A DNA stretch of 64,000 nucleotides from Rhea pennata (GCF_028389875.1 NC_084669.1:8021501-8085500); one strand, 5' to 3'; shown: positions 23,720-38,310, counted from the first letter of the stretch. The notes: generated from the letters alone by a model not told the origin. Numbers and translations: made by a program.

Positions 23720-26700
23720 TGTTTTTTGGGGGGAAGGGCTAGGGGTATTAATGAGTTGACTGGTATCTTATCTTGTGTGTTTTTTTCTACTGAGTGCTTT
23801 TTTTTTGTTCTTGTTGAGGTAATGTGACCTGTGACAGCCAGCTTCTCCTACTATGATGGATATGCTGTTGAAATTTTTCCTTCCTTCTGGAGGTCATCTC
23901 TGCTGTTGCATTTATGTCCAGAATTTTTACGGTTTCTTTCAAAGCTACAATTTTGGCCAAATATCTAGGTTTTCTCCAGTTCCTTATTCTTGTAAGCTGT
24001 TTCCTGTGATTAGTTCCCTTTTTGTTGTCCTTTACTATGGTATTGCTTATTCTAATTGTGCTAGTCAACTACCTCTTTATTAAAACCCATTCTCAAAATG
24101 TATTTTTTATTTTAAACCAATAATAGCTTAAGGCTTCATCACTTCTCATGTCTGCATCTGAGTTGGTTCTACCTCTTGATGATGTGTCGGATGGAGTTTC
24201 AGCAGTGTTTGATTTCAAAGAAGTGCCACATCTGTGGTTTCAGAATGTTCTCTCTGTGACTGTATTGGTGTGTAAGCATAGAGGAGCAACAAAGCTTATA
24301 TGGTTACTTACAAAAGCTCTACGGACTTTCAGTGAATAGTCATGGAAAAAGTGAAGAGAATAAAAAACAATGCACTCAAGTGATGCTGCCTCCAAGTAGG
24401 CAAACAAGAACAGTCATGATCTTAATCAAGTATGGGCCATCATAACCTTTTGGGGAAGCTTGAATCTACTCCTTTTGTTTATTTTTTAAATGTAAATTAA
24501 ACACTGGCATATACCATATGTCTGCTAGTGAGTATCTTACAGTTCTTAGTCAAATCTTTTGACTTTTTTTTAATCTATTCATAAAGGATTTCAACTGTTT
24601 ACATGTTCAGCTTTTGTCATTTGTCCCTATCCTGTTTAACAGCCTTGCCAGTGAAAGTAGAAATGATGAAATATGTGGGTGCACTAGCACATAGGCCTGT
24701 TCAGCTATATTTCTCCAACAGTAAAAGAGACCTGAAGAAGACATGAAATCTATTGTGCTTAAGGAACGAGCTTTGAAACTCATTGACCACGATTCTGAAT
24801 TGCACGCCACCTTCTCAGGCTTTTTACTGAAGAATGTGCAGCTGTTCAGTGATGTAAGGTCAAAGGTGTTGGTGTGTGTGCTCAGGAATTGCTTCTGTCA
24901 TGCATGAGCTTAAGTGATCTGAGGTCTCTATGACATACCTGTAGATCCCACCTTAATAATAAATGCCCTGACTTTTGGGCTGTTAAATTGAAACTGCCCT
25001 TTAATTTCTCCCATTGCTTTTCCCTGTGCCAGGAAATCTAAGTTGTCTTTCTCAATGACCACACACATTTTAGTCTTAAAAAGAGTGTTTCATAGTTCTC
25101 ATAATCAAAATATGTCAGCTATGGTCCATGGTGTTAAGAAACATAAATGATATGCACTTAAAATAAATAAATGCCAATTTTGAATTTTACCATAGCTACT
25201 CATAAAGCAGTAACTTAGTAACATGTTAAAATTAGGTTGACAGTAGTGGACTGTGTAACAAATAGGTATTATAACAGGAAAATCCTCCAAAGTCTATCTC
25301 AGAGGGATTTGAAGAAAGTTTTCATGTAAGGGAAAAGGAAAATGCAGTCTGTTCTAATACAAAGTAAGTAAATAAATAAATGAAGATACTCAGAATATGG
25401 ATGAGAAAGGCTAAAAAGCCTTTGTTTCTGTCTTGCAGATTGCTCTGTTAAGGACTGCAGAAGGGTGCGTCAAGAACTGCTTTAAGAAACTGCTTTATGA
25501 AACCATTGGTGTGCTGCTGTGATCTGGTCATGTATGATAGCCATTTGGTGCTCACTGGCCCAGATCAGTGGCTCCATTGTGATTGCTTTGCACTGCTCTG
25601 GGCACACAGGTCAATGTGCATCTTAATTTGCAAGTACAAGAGACCTGGATACTGAAATTGGCTAGGATGCTGCAGCAATGACTTCTGTGCATCCTCTCTT
25701 TCAGGCTGCCTGTACGAAGAAGGTGGTATTTGGGGTACGTGTGCTTAAAAACCCGCAATCCCTGGCTGCACAATCATCTTCTTGAAGCCAAAAGCTTCTC
25801 TTAATAACTTTGGGCAAATCTGACGGTACCGTAAATTATATTAGAATCTGAATTGATTTTCTACTGCTCTTTAAAGCAGGGTCATAAGAAAAGCTTGTAT
25901 CCATCACTTCCCCAAGTCCCATTAGACATGAACCACTGGTGAACGTTTCACACTCTTTGGATGAGTGAAAGGGATGCTATACAAGGTATAAGACAATGAA
26001 AAACTATAAGTGAGGTTCTTGGGAAATCACATCAAGCCTACAATTTTGTTGTTTTTTATTGGACCAAAGGCAAGGGATGCTGCCTTTTTTTACTCAGGAT
26101 TTATTTAAACTTTGCGTTCTCATTTTTATTAGTTGCATGACATAATTTCACTGTAGAAGAAATAGTCTGTGATATTCATTTATTACGTTGGTGTAAAAAA
26201 AACAAACAGAAACCCCCAAAAGCTTCTCCTGCATGTGTGCTTTATTTTTAAGTTAAGAATGAGAAATGTGCAATACTGATCTTACTTGCCCTTTTAACAG
26301 GCTCCATCTTGATATTTCATAGCACTCTCCTAGCTATCTCACCACCATCTCTTCACTCCTCCTCCACCCCCCCAGAAGATAGATAAATCAAGGGGCTTTT
26401 TAAATCATCAGGAAAGGTCACCTGAAAGAGACTGGACGTGGGAATAAATTGTGATAAATAATGCATTGCATGGGATGCATTACAGTTTCCAGTAAACATT
26501 CCCTTTAGTAAATCAACTTTCCGGGTCTCAGTCAGACACCACTTACTCCTCCTTCCTTTTAGTCTCTTCGGAATATGGGCTGAGAATTTGTCTCTGAACA
26601 CATCTCCCCACCTGTCAATTTTTCATTCTCAGTGTATTTCTTTGAGTTGTTTTTTTGTCCAGTTCAAGGAAAGCTGGGGGTTTCAAGTGCTTCAGTTCTT

Positions 26701-27314
26701 AGGAAGGAGATTTGCCTGCGTGGTAGACTACATGCCATTAACTTCCAATATAAAATTTGTAGTCAGCTTTTAGACATCTTATACTTCCAGCTGTGCAAAA
26801 TGGAGAGTTGACAGCGATAAAACTAAAAAGCAAATGCTGAAGTGAAGCTCCATTGCTCTTACTTGTATCTGTTGTTTCTTCTATCAGTAATTCCTCAATG
26901 CCTTGATCAACACTCACAGACTGTGTCCTGGACATAAAATTTCCTCGGAGTTTTTACAGACATTTCTAAAAATTTTCATTTGGAGTCCAGACAGAAGTAT
27001 GTGTCAGTGTAATTTACAATAACGCTTTCATGTGATCTGTGAAAGTTTACATGCTCCTGTCTCTGAAGAGCAGCTCTGTCTCTATTGCATTAATCTACTC
27101 AACATTTTTTTCTGGGAAAGAAAGCAGAGGTAAATTATTCTCCTTACAGGAGAAGTACCGCATAGGAAATCATCTGGGAACACTGCTTAGATTTATCCCT
27201 TTCTTACATTGTTTTGGGGGACGGAGTAGTCTTTCCTATCCTAAATCTGTTGAGAAGGGGGCTTGGGCAGTGTGTGGGAGTCACCCATTCTGCACCAAGG
27301 AAAAGGCTTTCCAG

Positions 27315-27340
27315 AGGGGGTGCCATGTGGAGCACCCCCT
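27315..27340. repeat. GC-rich 9-bp-stem hairpin in intron 1
   Basis: The arms agggggtgc (27315-27323) and gcaccccct (27332-27340) pair perfectly around an 8-base loop. The stem is unusually GC-rich for this intron. Confidence 0.75.
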
Positions 27341-29577
27341 ATTCACCTGTTCTGCATGGCCTTCTATCATGAGGCTCTGTGTATTCCCATCTGTACTTTT
27401 TTTCCATTCCATGTGAAGTATTTGGGTGTATCCCCCTTGTTACAGCAATAGGGTTAGCTCTCTGAAGTAACAGAAAATAAGAACACAAAGATCACAGTTG
27501 TGTTAGTAAGTCCTTGCCATCCCCTAGTCATTTTGGGGGCAGTGCATTTCCATGGCAGGTTGACCTTGTGAATTTCTTCTTAGTATGAGGATTCTTGATG
27601 CTTTATCCGTGCTTACAGACTTAAATGATTGTGGTTACACTACAATGACAGGCAGATAGCCCCATTTCCTTGTGCAGATCTAGGAAAAAATTTAACACCT
27701 CTTCCTTAAGTTTCCATGGATACCTTAGTGGAACACACACATTATAATCAAAACAGTAGGGAATACCATTTACAAAAGCTTTCAGTATTGCCCTAATGGA
27801 ATAGTCACATTCAAAAAATAACCTTCTGTAGTAGCTCTTGCTTACTCAGCTATACTCCTGTTATGATTTCAGCCTAACTCCTTTGCAGAATGCGCCGTCT
27901 GCTCGCCACTATGAAAGCGTAACTCTCAGTTGACTAGTTAAAATCTGGTTGGTTAGTATTGGTCTCTGTGTGACGTATATGCATAGTCATGATATTTGAA
28001 TTTAATCCTGATGGGTGCTTGTGTTAAAAACTTTGGAAATGGATTCTGATCAATGACTGCTTAATTTTGTGATCTCTGCAAAGCCTAAAAATCTACTCTC
28101 TCTCCTGTTTGCAGCCTCTCTTCTTGTAAGGTGTTTTCCTTTAAACCTGAAAGCTGATCTGTTTTCAGGATTGTGAGATAAAGAGAATAAAGAAACACAA
28201 GTTTGGTTTTGATTTAGCTATGAAATGTCACTCAGAAGCTAACTCAGTAGTACTAGATTATAGATTAACCACGGGCTTTGCCAATGATTTGTCAAATTTG
28301 ACACTACCTTTTGCAGTTTTGCAACCACTAATATTCTCTTATTTTTCATCCTTGAGTAAAAGCAGGATTAATAGCTTTGCAGAATATCAAGGGTTTTACA
28401 AATAGTATTTCTCATGCTGAACACTAGGTAGTCTATTACTTCTCACAGTCTGGTTTTCCTTTTTAGCCTCCCTCTTTGATTTTTTGGGAAGGGTTTGTTT
28501 TCTCCTTCTGTCAAGACTAAAAATGTGCAACTTATGTTTGAGATTCCTGAAGACTGTCAAAATGACCTTAGAGGACAAATGTCTTCCAACGTTTTTCTCC
28601 ATTTTCTATGAAAAAACAGTCATTGTATTCATCTAGCTCGATGCATTATAAGGTATTTCATGAATTTAAGAATGATGGATAACTAAACAACCTTTTTCCT
28701 CTATAAGCAAACAGTACTTCCAGCAGTATTCTTATTTGTACGTGTTAGATACATGGTCTAGAGATGCTGAACAGTAGTTTTTGTTCAGTCTTTGAATAAT
28801 ATTGCTTTAGATATCATGGAATCTAGGAAAATAAATCTATAATTGCTTTATTTTCAATATACAGTGGCATAAGTTCTTGAGAGGGTTATTAGGTAGGTGT
28901 TCAGACAAAATACCGTTTTTTGTAACTCTTAATATCTTGTTTTTTTGCTCTTTTCAATTAGTAAATGTGGTATTTCACAAAGAAAGAGACTAACATTACA
29001 AGTACTCTGTTTTATGAGTGTGGCCCTGGAAACTTAATCTCACTATTGCTATTCCTGACAAGCTTGCAGTGAACTAAGTAGATGAGATAGATGATGACAG
29101 ATGTGATGACCTTTTCTAAGAGGATATATTTTCACAGAACCCAGATTCTATATGTTGATATTTCTTTGTTTTCTGTTCTTATGTCTTTTTCTTCGGATAT
29201 AGGGAAGAGATAAGAAGACATATGGAAAGATATTGTTTGCACAGAGGCTAGTTAGTGCAAAAATGTTTGAAGGAAGCAGGTTCATAGATGAATTTGCTGA
29301 AGGAAGAGTAGGTTGACTAGTGTGTATTAAAGGCGCTTGTTGCAGAATTACGTGGACTATTTAGGGTGAACCTGGAGCGTTGTCTTCCACCTCCTTCATC
29401 AGAAGCATAAGTTGTCCTTAACCCACCTTCATCATAGCATAAAACCTGGTGAAGTAGCTACTTTCTCCATCTGATCTGTAAAGTAAAATCAGTTTTGTCT
29501 GTTCTGGAATAGTATGTGGGTGCAGAAGAACTCAAATCTAGGAACAGCAAGACTGCTACTGCAGAGTTCCCCAAACT

Positions 29578-30916
29578 CAAAAGATCTCACCTCCATCCCT
29601 GGAAAGATGATGGAACAGATCATTCTGGATGTCATCTCCAGACATATGGAGGAAAAGAAGGTGATCAGGAATAGCCAGCATGGATTCACCAATGGGAAAT
29701 CTTGCTTAACCAACCTGATAGCCTTCTAGGATGGAATGACTGGCTGGGTAGATGAGGAGAGAGCAGTGGACGTTGTATACCTTGATTTCAGCAAGGTTTT
29801 TGACACTGTTTCCCATAACATCCTCCTAGATAAGCTCAGGAAGTGTGGGTCAGACGAGTGGACAGTGAGATGGATTGAGAATTGGCTGAAAGGCAGACCA
29901 GAGGGTTGTTATCAGTGGCGCGGAGTCTAGTTGGAGGCCTGTGGCTAGTAGCATCCCCCAGGCTCAGTACTGGGTCCCGTCTTGTTCAACCTTTTCACCA
30001 GTTACCTGGATGAGGGGAGAGAGTGCCACCTCAGCAAGTTTGCCGATGATACCAAGCTGGGAGGAGTGGCTGACAAACCAGAGGGCTGTGCTGCCCTTCA
30101 GAGAGACCTGGACAGGCTGGAGAGTTGGACGGAGAGGAACCTCATGAGGCTCAACAAGGGCAAGTGCAGAGTCCTGCACCTAGGGAGAAATAACCCTAGG
30201 TACCAGTGCAGATTGGGGATTGACCTTCTGGATAGCAGCTCTGCAGAGAAGGACCTGGGAGTGCTGGTGGATGACAAGTTGACCATAAGCCAGCAATGTG
30301 CCCTTGTGGCCAAGAAAGCCAATGGTCTCCTGGGGTGCATTGGGAAGAGTGTTGCCAGCAGGTGGAGGGAGGTGATCCTGCCCCTCTACGCAGCCCTTGT
30401 GAGGCCTCATCTGGAGTACTGTGTCCAGTTCCGGGCTCCCCAGGACAAGAGAGACCTGGAGCTACTGGAGAGAGTCCAGCATAGGGCTACAAAGATGCTC
30501 AGAGGGCTGGAGCACCTGCCCTACGAGGAACAGCTGCGAGAGCTGGGCCACTTCAGCCTGGGGAAGAGAAGACTGAGTGGGGATGTTTTCAGTGTGTACA
30601 AGTACCTGAAGGGAGGGTGTCAAGGGGACAGGGACAAACTCTTTTCAGTTGTCCCATGTGACAGGAGAAGAGGCAATGGGCAGAAATTGAAGCACAGGAA
30701 GTTCTGCCTGACTATGAGGGGGAATTTCTTCCCTGTGAGAGTGACAGAGCCCTGGAACAGGTTGCCCAGAGAGGTTGTGGAGTCTCCTTCTCTGGAGATC
30801 TTCAAGGCCTTCCTGGATGCAACCCTGTCTACCATGCTCTAGGTGACCTTGCTTGAGCAGGGAAGTTGGACTAAATGATCTCTGGAGGTCCCTTCCAAAC
30901 TTACCAATTCTATGAT
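29578..30916 (+). mobile_element. CR1 LINE, 5'-truncated, with decayed ORF2 (reverse transcriptase)
   Basis: This is a 1.3-kb copy of the chicken-repeat-1 non-LTR retrotransposon, in the same orientation as HSPA12A. One reading frame runs from about 29580 to the stop near 30841. It shows reverse-transcriptase blocks in order: [26 protein letters not shown], and the catalytic FADD at 30039-30050, followed by the CR1 C-terminal segment ([17 protein letters not shown]). The frame is never shifted, but in-frame TAG codons occur at 29727, 29928, 29946 and 29949, so it cannot encode a full enzyme. The 5' part (endonuclease and start of RT) is absent, as in most CR1 copies. The 3' UTR (ggaggtcccttccaa) ends in one ATTCTATG unit at 30907-30914. 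The 5' edge is approximate. Confidence 0.95.
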
Positions 30917-32369
30917 CTGGGGTGTGAGCAGATTCCAAGCAAGTGGAGAAACATCAGGCCTGGGGGAGGAAGAGGAAGCTGTCAAAAGCCAGAAGGATTT
31001 CAGGGCATTCAGAGTGGAGCTGGATTTATGAGTTTATAGCATAGATGGGGAGATAGTCTGATTTTTAAAGCAGCTTGAAGGTCAGATTTATCTGTTGGCC
31101 TGACTGAGGACATACAGACCCGGTTGTGAACTATGCATAGAAGCATGATTATTCTGTTTTAGTTCTTCCAAAGCTGAGGTTAGGACTAACATAGGTAAAA
31201 TAGTTTAGATTACGCTCTTTCAAAGAGGGAAAAGAGGTGGACTTAATCCATGTGGCATAATCAGTTTTTCTGCAAGTTGCTGTGTCTTTCTTTCATCTTA
31301 AATTAAGTTCACAGAGAATAGGTGATGTCTTCTAGTTACCTTCTGCTGGTGAAGTGCAAGAAAATGAGTATTACCCACAGAATGATGTGATGAACCTAGA
31401 TTTTTTTCTAGCACTCTTAGCAATAGCATTAAAAGAATTACATGATCTTCAAAAGCTTGATAGCATAGTGCAAAAGTAATTCCTCTAGTTAAATTGTAAA
31501 TATTATGTGAGGCAATGTAGAAGTGTAAATGAGGAAGAGTATAACTTGTAATGAGAAACATGGCTTATTTTTTAGAATTTTATCCAAAGATTTTTTTTTT
31601 GCTTTTTTGCATGTGTGCTTTAATTGATATCAATGAGATGAATATGAGTTTTTTGTGTGATTGATTATTATGAAGTGATGTTGGAAAACTTGGATTTAGA
31701 TCAGAGATTAGCTGTGGCTGTATCCATAGAAAGGAAGTGTATTACAGTCTTAAGAAACCAGCTGGATGCCTACTGGCATTTTAAAAAGAACACAACTCAG
31801 ATTCTATTGATGTTAATAGCAGTGGTATTATTGGTTTCAGTAGAAACAGGAAATTCTTACGATATAAAATATGGGATATTTTTATTATGCGTAAGAATGC
31901 TTTTAAGTAGATTTTCTGTATTTCCTTTTCTCTGTCTGTTTTCTTCTGTAAATATTTTCACGGTCCATCTTCGTATTTGCAGTAAAACGCTGAAGGTTGT
32001 CGTGATCCATTTGGAAGCTGTGACATTTTGCCCCTAATGCAATGTCTCAGCAACAGAAAAAGCTGAATAAGATTTTCTTCATCAATGCAGCAGTTATCAG
32101 CTAATAGCGGTATGGTAAATCCTTTTCTTGTTGTGCAAACATCATTAGCAAGCTTTGCTTGCAGGAAGGGGTTGTTGATACTTAAAATGATACACAATAT
32201 TTTGAATGAAAATATTTTGAATTATATTCTTTAGTGCACGAGGGCTACCCCTTTACCCATATTTCTGTAGGCATGTCCTTTTTTCTCCAGAAATGTTGTC
32301 CGAGCAATGAAGAATTTGTCCATTTAGCTAAGATTTTGGATTGACTTGCAACCTGGTTGAGACAGTAGT

Positions 32370-32385
32370 TATATATATATATATA
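32370..32385 (+). repeat. (TA)n microsatellite
   Basis: A simple alternating TA run of about eight units in intron 1. Confidence 0.9.
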
Positions 32386-35300
32386 GTATAGCAGTCACTT
32401 TCACCAGCTGCTAGATGGCTGGAAATTCCGGAGAGCTCACCATTAGATATGTGCAAATGATTTATATGTGCATATGTATGACCTGTGGAAAAAGATTAGC
32501 ATGTGCGCAGTAGGTTCACGTAACTTGGATTTATTGCACTCATGAAGATCAGCTGCCTATGGTGCATTTTTAGTAGGTCTAATGCATCCTGACTTACTTT
32601 GTGCATCTGGTTCATCAGCCAACAAATAGCTAAGCGACCCAGTGGATTTGGCACATGGAAGAGTGCATATGTGCTACACAAATTGGAAAGAATTACAGCA
32701 GCTCTAATTCTGAGGCAGTGTAGTATAGTGCAGGAATACTCAGCTGGGAGTTTGGGAGAGTCTAGGGTATGGCATATAAATCTTCCCAGTGGGTCCCCAA
32801 GCTCAGTCAGAGGTTCAGATCGATGCAGTGAATGGAATTTATTGAATTGTGTGTTATGGAGTGAAATAATTGACTTAGGAATATACATTAATATACTAAT
32901 TCCATATTTAGGAGTAACATTATTGTGAATACACTTAAAATGCTAAAAGTATCACCTGGAAGAGGAATAGCATTGATCTTACTGTTAATTCAGAAAAGCA
33001 TAGGGAGAGTCTAAGTAGCAGGGGTTGGGTTTGTGACTGCTGTAGCAGAATCACGGTAGTAAGAATGACCTTAAGATATTAAGATTGGGATATAACATAC
33101 TCTCTATTGTTTAGGCATGTTACCGTGGAGGTGATTTCACAGTGATGTTGCCTATTTTCAGGGTTGCAAAATAGCCGTAAGAGATCCAGACCGTGATGAA
33201 TCCTATGGCTTTCACCTTCTAGTGGAAGTCAGGTCCCAGAAGGTTCAGCAGGTACACTTCTCTCCCAGCTAAGCCTTCTCCTTTGTAGGAGACTTTATTG
33301 CAGAATGTGCTTGAAAAACACTGGGGCTTCTGATGGAAAATTTGAGGCTTGGTACCTTAATTTTTCTGTGCCTGCCCACTTTTAAGTTGTTCCTCTTCTG
33401 CTTCATAAACCAATGACATGAAACCCATTCAACAGTTTCCCCTCCTTTTCCAACCTGGCTGGATTGCTGTGCTTTATGCTGTTTAGTAGCATATCCTGCT
33501 TCCTGAATCATTGCTTTTATTTGTTGTGTTAAATTCTTACTCAGAGACAATGCATACTTGCAAAAACTTTAGCTTATCTGTTGGCCATATTATTTGGGTT
33601 ATAGGGAATTGCCTATCAGCAGTTAAGCCACTGTTGAAATGAATGGTTCCCCTTGATAGGTGAAGCAAAAAATTCTCTTACTAGTGCCTGACATAGCTGA
33701 ATTTAATACAATTAAATATTTAATAAAACCAGATTTTGTGCAGTTACTTGAAGAACTTTAGTTTTAGTACCACCCTAGTGACTTGTGACAGTGAGAGTTA
33801 GCAGTCATTTTTCTTAAAGCAACTTTAAGGCTGCTATCTTAAAACTGACCATCTGGGCCCATGGTGATCTATGTGTCTGATGCTTTGACTGGATTGCTAA
33901 ATCTGATTTATCCTGTGATGAATAGAAGCATGTTACAGGAGTTCCCAAATATTCATAACAGACTGATTGTATGCCTAAGGAGATCAGCTGCTATTATCTG
34001 ATCTTTCTAATTAAGTAATGAGCTTGAACCTTCTCTCTAGCTCTATTAGTAAATCAGTATCAGCTGAACATAATATTGGTGAAGTGTTCACACTACATCA
34101 GATAAGTTATTATAAATATAGGCTTTGTACTTTTTTGTGTCTTTATTTTGTGATGCTTAAAAACAAATTCTCTGTTGCATTTTATCTTAAGCAAAGTTGA
34201 AAATATAGAATCATTTATCAGAAAAATAGGAAAGGCTAACCTGACTAGCTATAGCCATAAACTGCAAAAAATAAACTGTCTAATATGTGTTTATATGAAA
34301 AGGACTGATTTAAATTAAGTCTGGTAAACCAGACCAGGTAAATCAGCAATTGAATATGGTTTATTATTAATACAGTAACTTTTGGTCTCATAATTTCACC
34401 AGTTCTCTAATTGTTATGGGATTTGGAAATCAACTAGGACCTTTTGAGTGTTTAAAAAAAAAATACTGAAGAAGCAACGCTGCTCCATTTTCCCTTCCTC
34501 TGATGGTCATCTTGAAAATGCACAAGGCATTCCTTGGCAATTGCGTAGGTTAGGACCATAGTCAGAAATTGTAATGATGTAGTCAAATTCATTCTATACA
34601 CATTTAGTTAAATCAGCCAAGCCCATGAAATGTATCATATTTTAGGCTGACATTTAGCAGCATTGATGTGCTTGTACTATTGTACATAAGTAAATGAAAG
34701 AATTTCAAGAAGTTTGCATTGTATTTAGAAAAAGTTTATTTTTAATGTTAGTGGAGATATTTGAAGACTTACTTTAATTTGGATTCTAAATTAGATTCCT
34801 TCAGTTATTTTGGAGTGCAAATTGTCAAGAACTAAATATTTATTTATCCTGTGCTATGTTGCTGTATATCTCCTTATAGTGTGTACTTTGACACAGATTG
34901 AAGTCCTTGCTAAACATGGCAAGCAAAGCTGGAACTGGAGCTCTGAGAGACTCTACTTATTGTGGGTTTTTTTATTACAGAAGTCTTTAATAAGCTATCC
35001 TGTTTTTAAGGACTGTTCCAAATACCGTTATGCATCATTTAATGCATGACTGTGTGATTGCTAACCATGTTCCTTGCAACTCTTTACCCATTCTTTGGTT
35101 TGTAACAGATGCTTTATTTCAGATTAACCAATCACAGTTCTTTGGAAAAAAGAGATTTTCAAATATCAAGCTCTTCCTGGAGTTTCCTTGCATTTGCTGC
35201 TGTTCAGAACAGATTTGTAAAATTGTGATGCATGCTTGTCCTCAAGCAAACACTAACTCAAAAAATATAAAAACTCTTACATAAGCCAATATATTTTAAC

Positions 35301-38224
35301 ATCTTTCAGTTAGATACAGTAAATAATATAATATTACAAATTTCCTAATTTCACTTATTTTTAAACAACTATTTCTCTACTTGCTAGAAGAACATTTGAC
35401 ATTAAATCCAGAGGTGATTGCAAGCCAGTTTCTTTAAATACCACTCATTTTGATAAATGGCTTTTTGACTTCCCCATATTCTAACCTGAACTTACTCATT
35501 TATTGGCTCTGCAAAATGTCTGGTACTGTCAAGGCCTCTTTTAACTGCTGAGTTATAGTGATTATGATTGTTCTTATTACTGGACATGATTAGTTACTTG
35601 TGTAATGAAATGATATCAAATGCTTTTAAACTGGTGCAACGTAACGAAACTGCTGGCTGTGTCAAAATGAGAGTAACTCTTGAGAATCACTGTAATGAGA
35701 TATTTTCATTAAAATATCATTTTACTGCTTTAGAGGTTGTAGCATTGTCTTCCATGGTTTTCCTCTCTTGATCCAAGAAAATTATAGTCTGTTGTTATTT
35801 TAGGACTCACTGTAAAATTCCTTTGTTTAATTGCATATTTGCAGGAGAGGAATGTAACTTAGATGTAGTATGATTTGTTTTTCACTCATCCAAAAATACT
35901 AGTAAGTCGCCAAAAGCAGAATCTGTCAGCAGCATTGAGCACTTGATGAGATCTAGGAAGAGTCAGCACTTCCTCAAATCTAACCTTTATACACAAATCT
36001 TGAAGGGCATTGCAAAACTGAAATGAATGGACAAATTTTTGTAAACATTTTGGTAGAAAATACCTAAATCCATTTTCTCTTTTATGCAATATTTTCTGCA
36101 GGTAGCTAAGCCCTCTGGTTTCTGCTGAGCATTTTTTCTTTGTTAGCAAATATTTTTATACTTCTGGATACAACCACCTAATTGCATGTTAATTGAGTCA
36201 AATTGATTCTTGATGTAGCTCCACCCAAGACTGCAGTTTGGGTGGATGAATATCGCAAGGGTTATTTAATCATTCTTCTCTTGAAGACAAAGAAAAACGT
36301 GTATACTGTCACACAAGATTTTCTTTGTTTTTATAGAGCTATAAATAACCTTTCAAAGTACACGTAGTGAAAGCTTGTAGCTGAAGACAGACTGGAAAAT
36401 AGATCCCTGAAACATGCATGCTGGAACAGGTAGCAAAAAGAATTAGTAACGAAGAGAAACATTAAAAACACACAAACAGTGGTTTATGTTGATGTTTTTG
36501 TCCTCCAAAGTCAGCTTCCTAAGGACTGTTGGAGGAAATTTACTGATTTCAAAAGATACTGAATCAGTATTGAAATGTGCTGATTCGTTCAGAAAGACAA
36601 CAGTATAGGAGAAACCTGTTTTGCTACTAATTCTTTCTCTTTTTTGTGATGAAATGTTTTTCTTCAATTCTAAGAAAAATAGCATGTTGATATTGCAAAA
36701 TGAAGCTATTTTGAAAAGAGGAAGAACTTTTACAAATCGATAAAGTGGCTGATAACAGCATCTAATCCAAATAAGTCCGAATGAGCTGGACAGATTCTGT
36801 GCTTGTTGTATTTGCTCTGTAGTGTTCTGTACTTTACTGTAGGAGGATTAACATTTTATATTCTTAGAGAACCTATGTAGGAAATATGAATATTTGACTT
36901 TTAAAAATGCTACCGAAGATCAGAGTCAACATGTATGTTATCATTAGTAGAGAAATAAATTTTACAAGAGTGCTGTGAAAATGGAAGGAAAATTTTACTT
37001 GTTGGCAGATTATTCCATATAGAGGCCTACTGCAAAGTTTCTTGCATCTTCCCTGGAAGCAACACATCCTTGATTACCAGGGCTAGCAGGATTCTTCAGT
37101 AACTAGCTCTAAGGTCACTTCTTGCGTAACAGTTCTTGTGTCATCTTGGAGCAATGCTCTGCTTTCTCTATCTTAGGTCTAGGAATTGCATGCTTTTTAT
37201 TGTATGATATATACAAATAGGTAATAAAATATTTTGAAATATTTCATTTAATATTTATTACAGTTCTTTATTTCTAAATAATTTTCTTGCTCTGCAAGAA
37301 TAGGCATCATTTCATACAGTTTTCTGCTCTGCTCTCAAGGCCTAAATTTGGGGCAGAGGGTAGACAGAGGGAAGCATGGACAGAGTTTGTGGCATCTGTT
37401 TAAAATTCCAATGTGATAAATTTCTGCAATCTTCATAAGAGAATATACTACATGTAAATCAATCTGAGCTGTTAATAGTTATTTTAATGAATCATTTCCT
37501 TTTCTATCATCTACCCATTTTCATAGGGTGAATATAAGAAGGAAAAAAATACAAATAGTGTATTTCAATATTTGTCATTTAGATTTTCCTCTAAATGAAA
37601 TTTCAGTATTGTATGCAGAATATAAATATTTATTTGAAAACTTGTTAATGATACTCTCTTCTCTCCCAGCTGGGTTCTGTCCTGCAGCAATATTAAGAGC
37701 TGTGGTATGTTTCAGCGCAGAGCGTATTGAACAGAAAAAAGTATTAGGAAAGTTTAAGAATAAATGTTTTTGACAGAGTGATTGCAACTTATCCTTACTG
37801 AGTTGTCAAGTTGATATCAACTGTTCTTTTCCTTTTAAAATAAGCCCTTTTATGATCTTATGGCTTCTGTTAGGTTTCTGCATTCACACATAGGCTATTA
37901 ATTTAAATGTATAGTGTTCAGGTCGCTTGTTTCTACCATGGATTTTGAATATATTTAGGAAGACTTCAAAAATTATACGTGCTGATGTAGAAGGCAAAAG
38001 AATGAAAGGTACTCATCAAGCTTAAATAAATATTTTCGAAACAAAACTGCAGTTGAACTGCATGTTCTAAGGGCAAAAAATACAATTTATAAAGAGGATG
38101 CAAAATTTGCTTTCTTTTTTAGCAGATGTTTTAAAATAGGAAAATTTTGTAGTAGTATGCAAAACAACGGTCCTATCCTGCTTATTTTCCGTACTGACAA
38201 TGAAGAATTTTTGTCTCCTTTTAG

Positions 38225-38310
38225 ATGCAGTTTCCACATCTGCTTACTCATCACCAGCCAAAAGTTTGGGAGACCCTGGAATAACGCCACTGTCTCCATC
38301 ACATATTGTG
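38225..38310 (+). CDS. HSPA12A: HSPA12A coding exon 2
   Basis: This 86-nt exon (phase 1 in, phase 0 out) lies between the acceptor ctccttttag and the donor gtaaga. With the g from exon 1 it encodes residues 10-38, DAVSTSAYSSPAKS then LGDPGITPLSPSHIV. This Ser/Pro-rich leader matches the HSPA12A N-terminus (human SAYSSPARSLGDTGITPLSPSHIV by recall, with a few substitutions). It is likely flexible and lies before the ATPase fold. It is also the best discriminator from HSPA12B. Confidence 0.93.

Larger units (their letters stand above)
21241..38224 (+). other. HSPA12A: HSPA12A intron 1
   Basis: This 17-kb phase-1 intron runs from gtaagg to ctccttttag. It contains the rest of the CpG island, a truncated CR1 LINE (about 29.58-30.92 kb), a GC-rich hairpin at 27315-27340 and a (TA)n run at 32370-32385. 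Otherwise it is AT-rich DNA without recognised exons. Open frames at 27039-27416 (125 codons) and 31657-32037 (126 codons) have no recognisable similarity or supporting context. Confidence 0.75.

Noticed and set aside
27039..27416. 125-codon frame in intron 1
   Set aside because: No recognised domain and no supporting signals; a chance frame in a slightly GC-richer patch.
31657..32037. 126-codon frame in intron 1
   Set aside because: No recognisable similarity, AT-biased composition, no splice context; within chance length for 64 kb.
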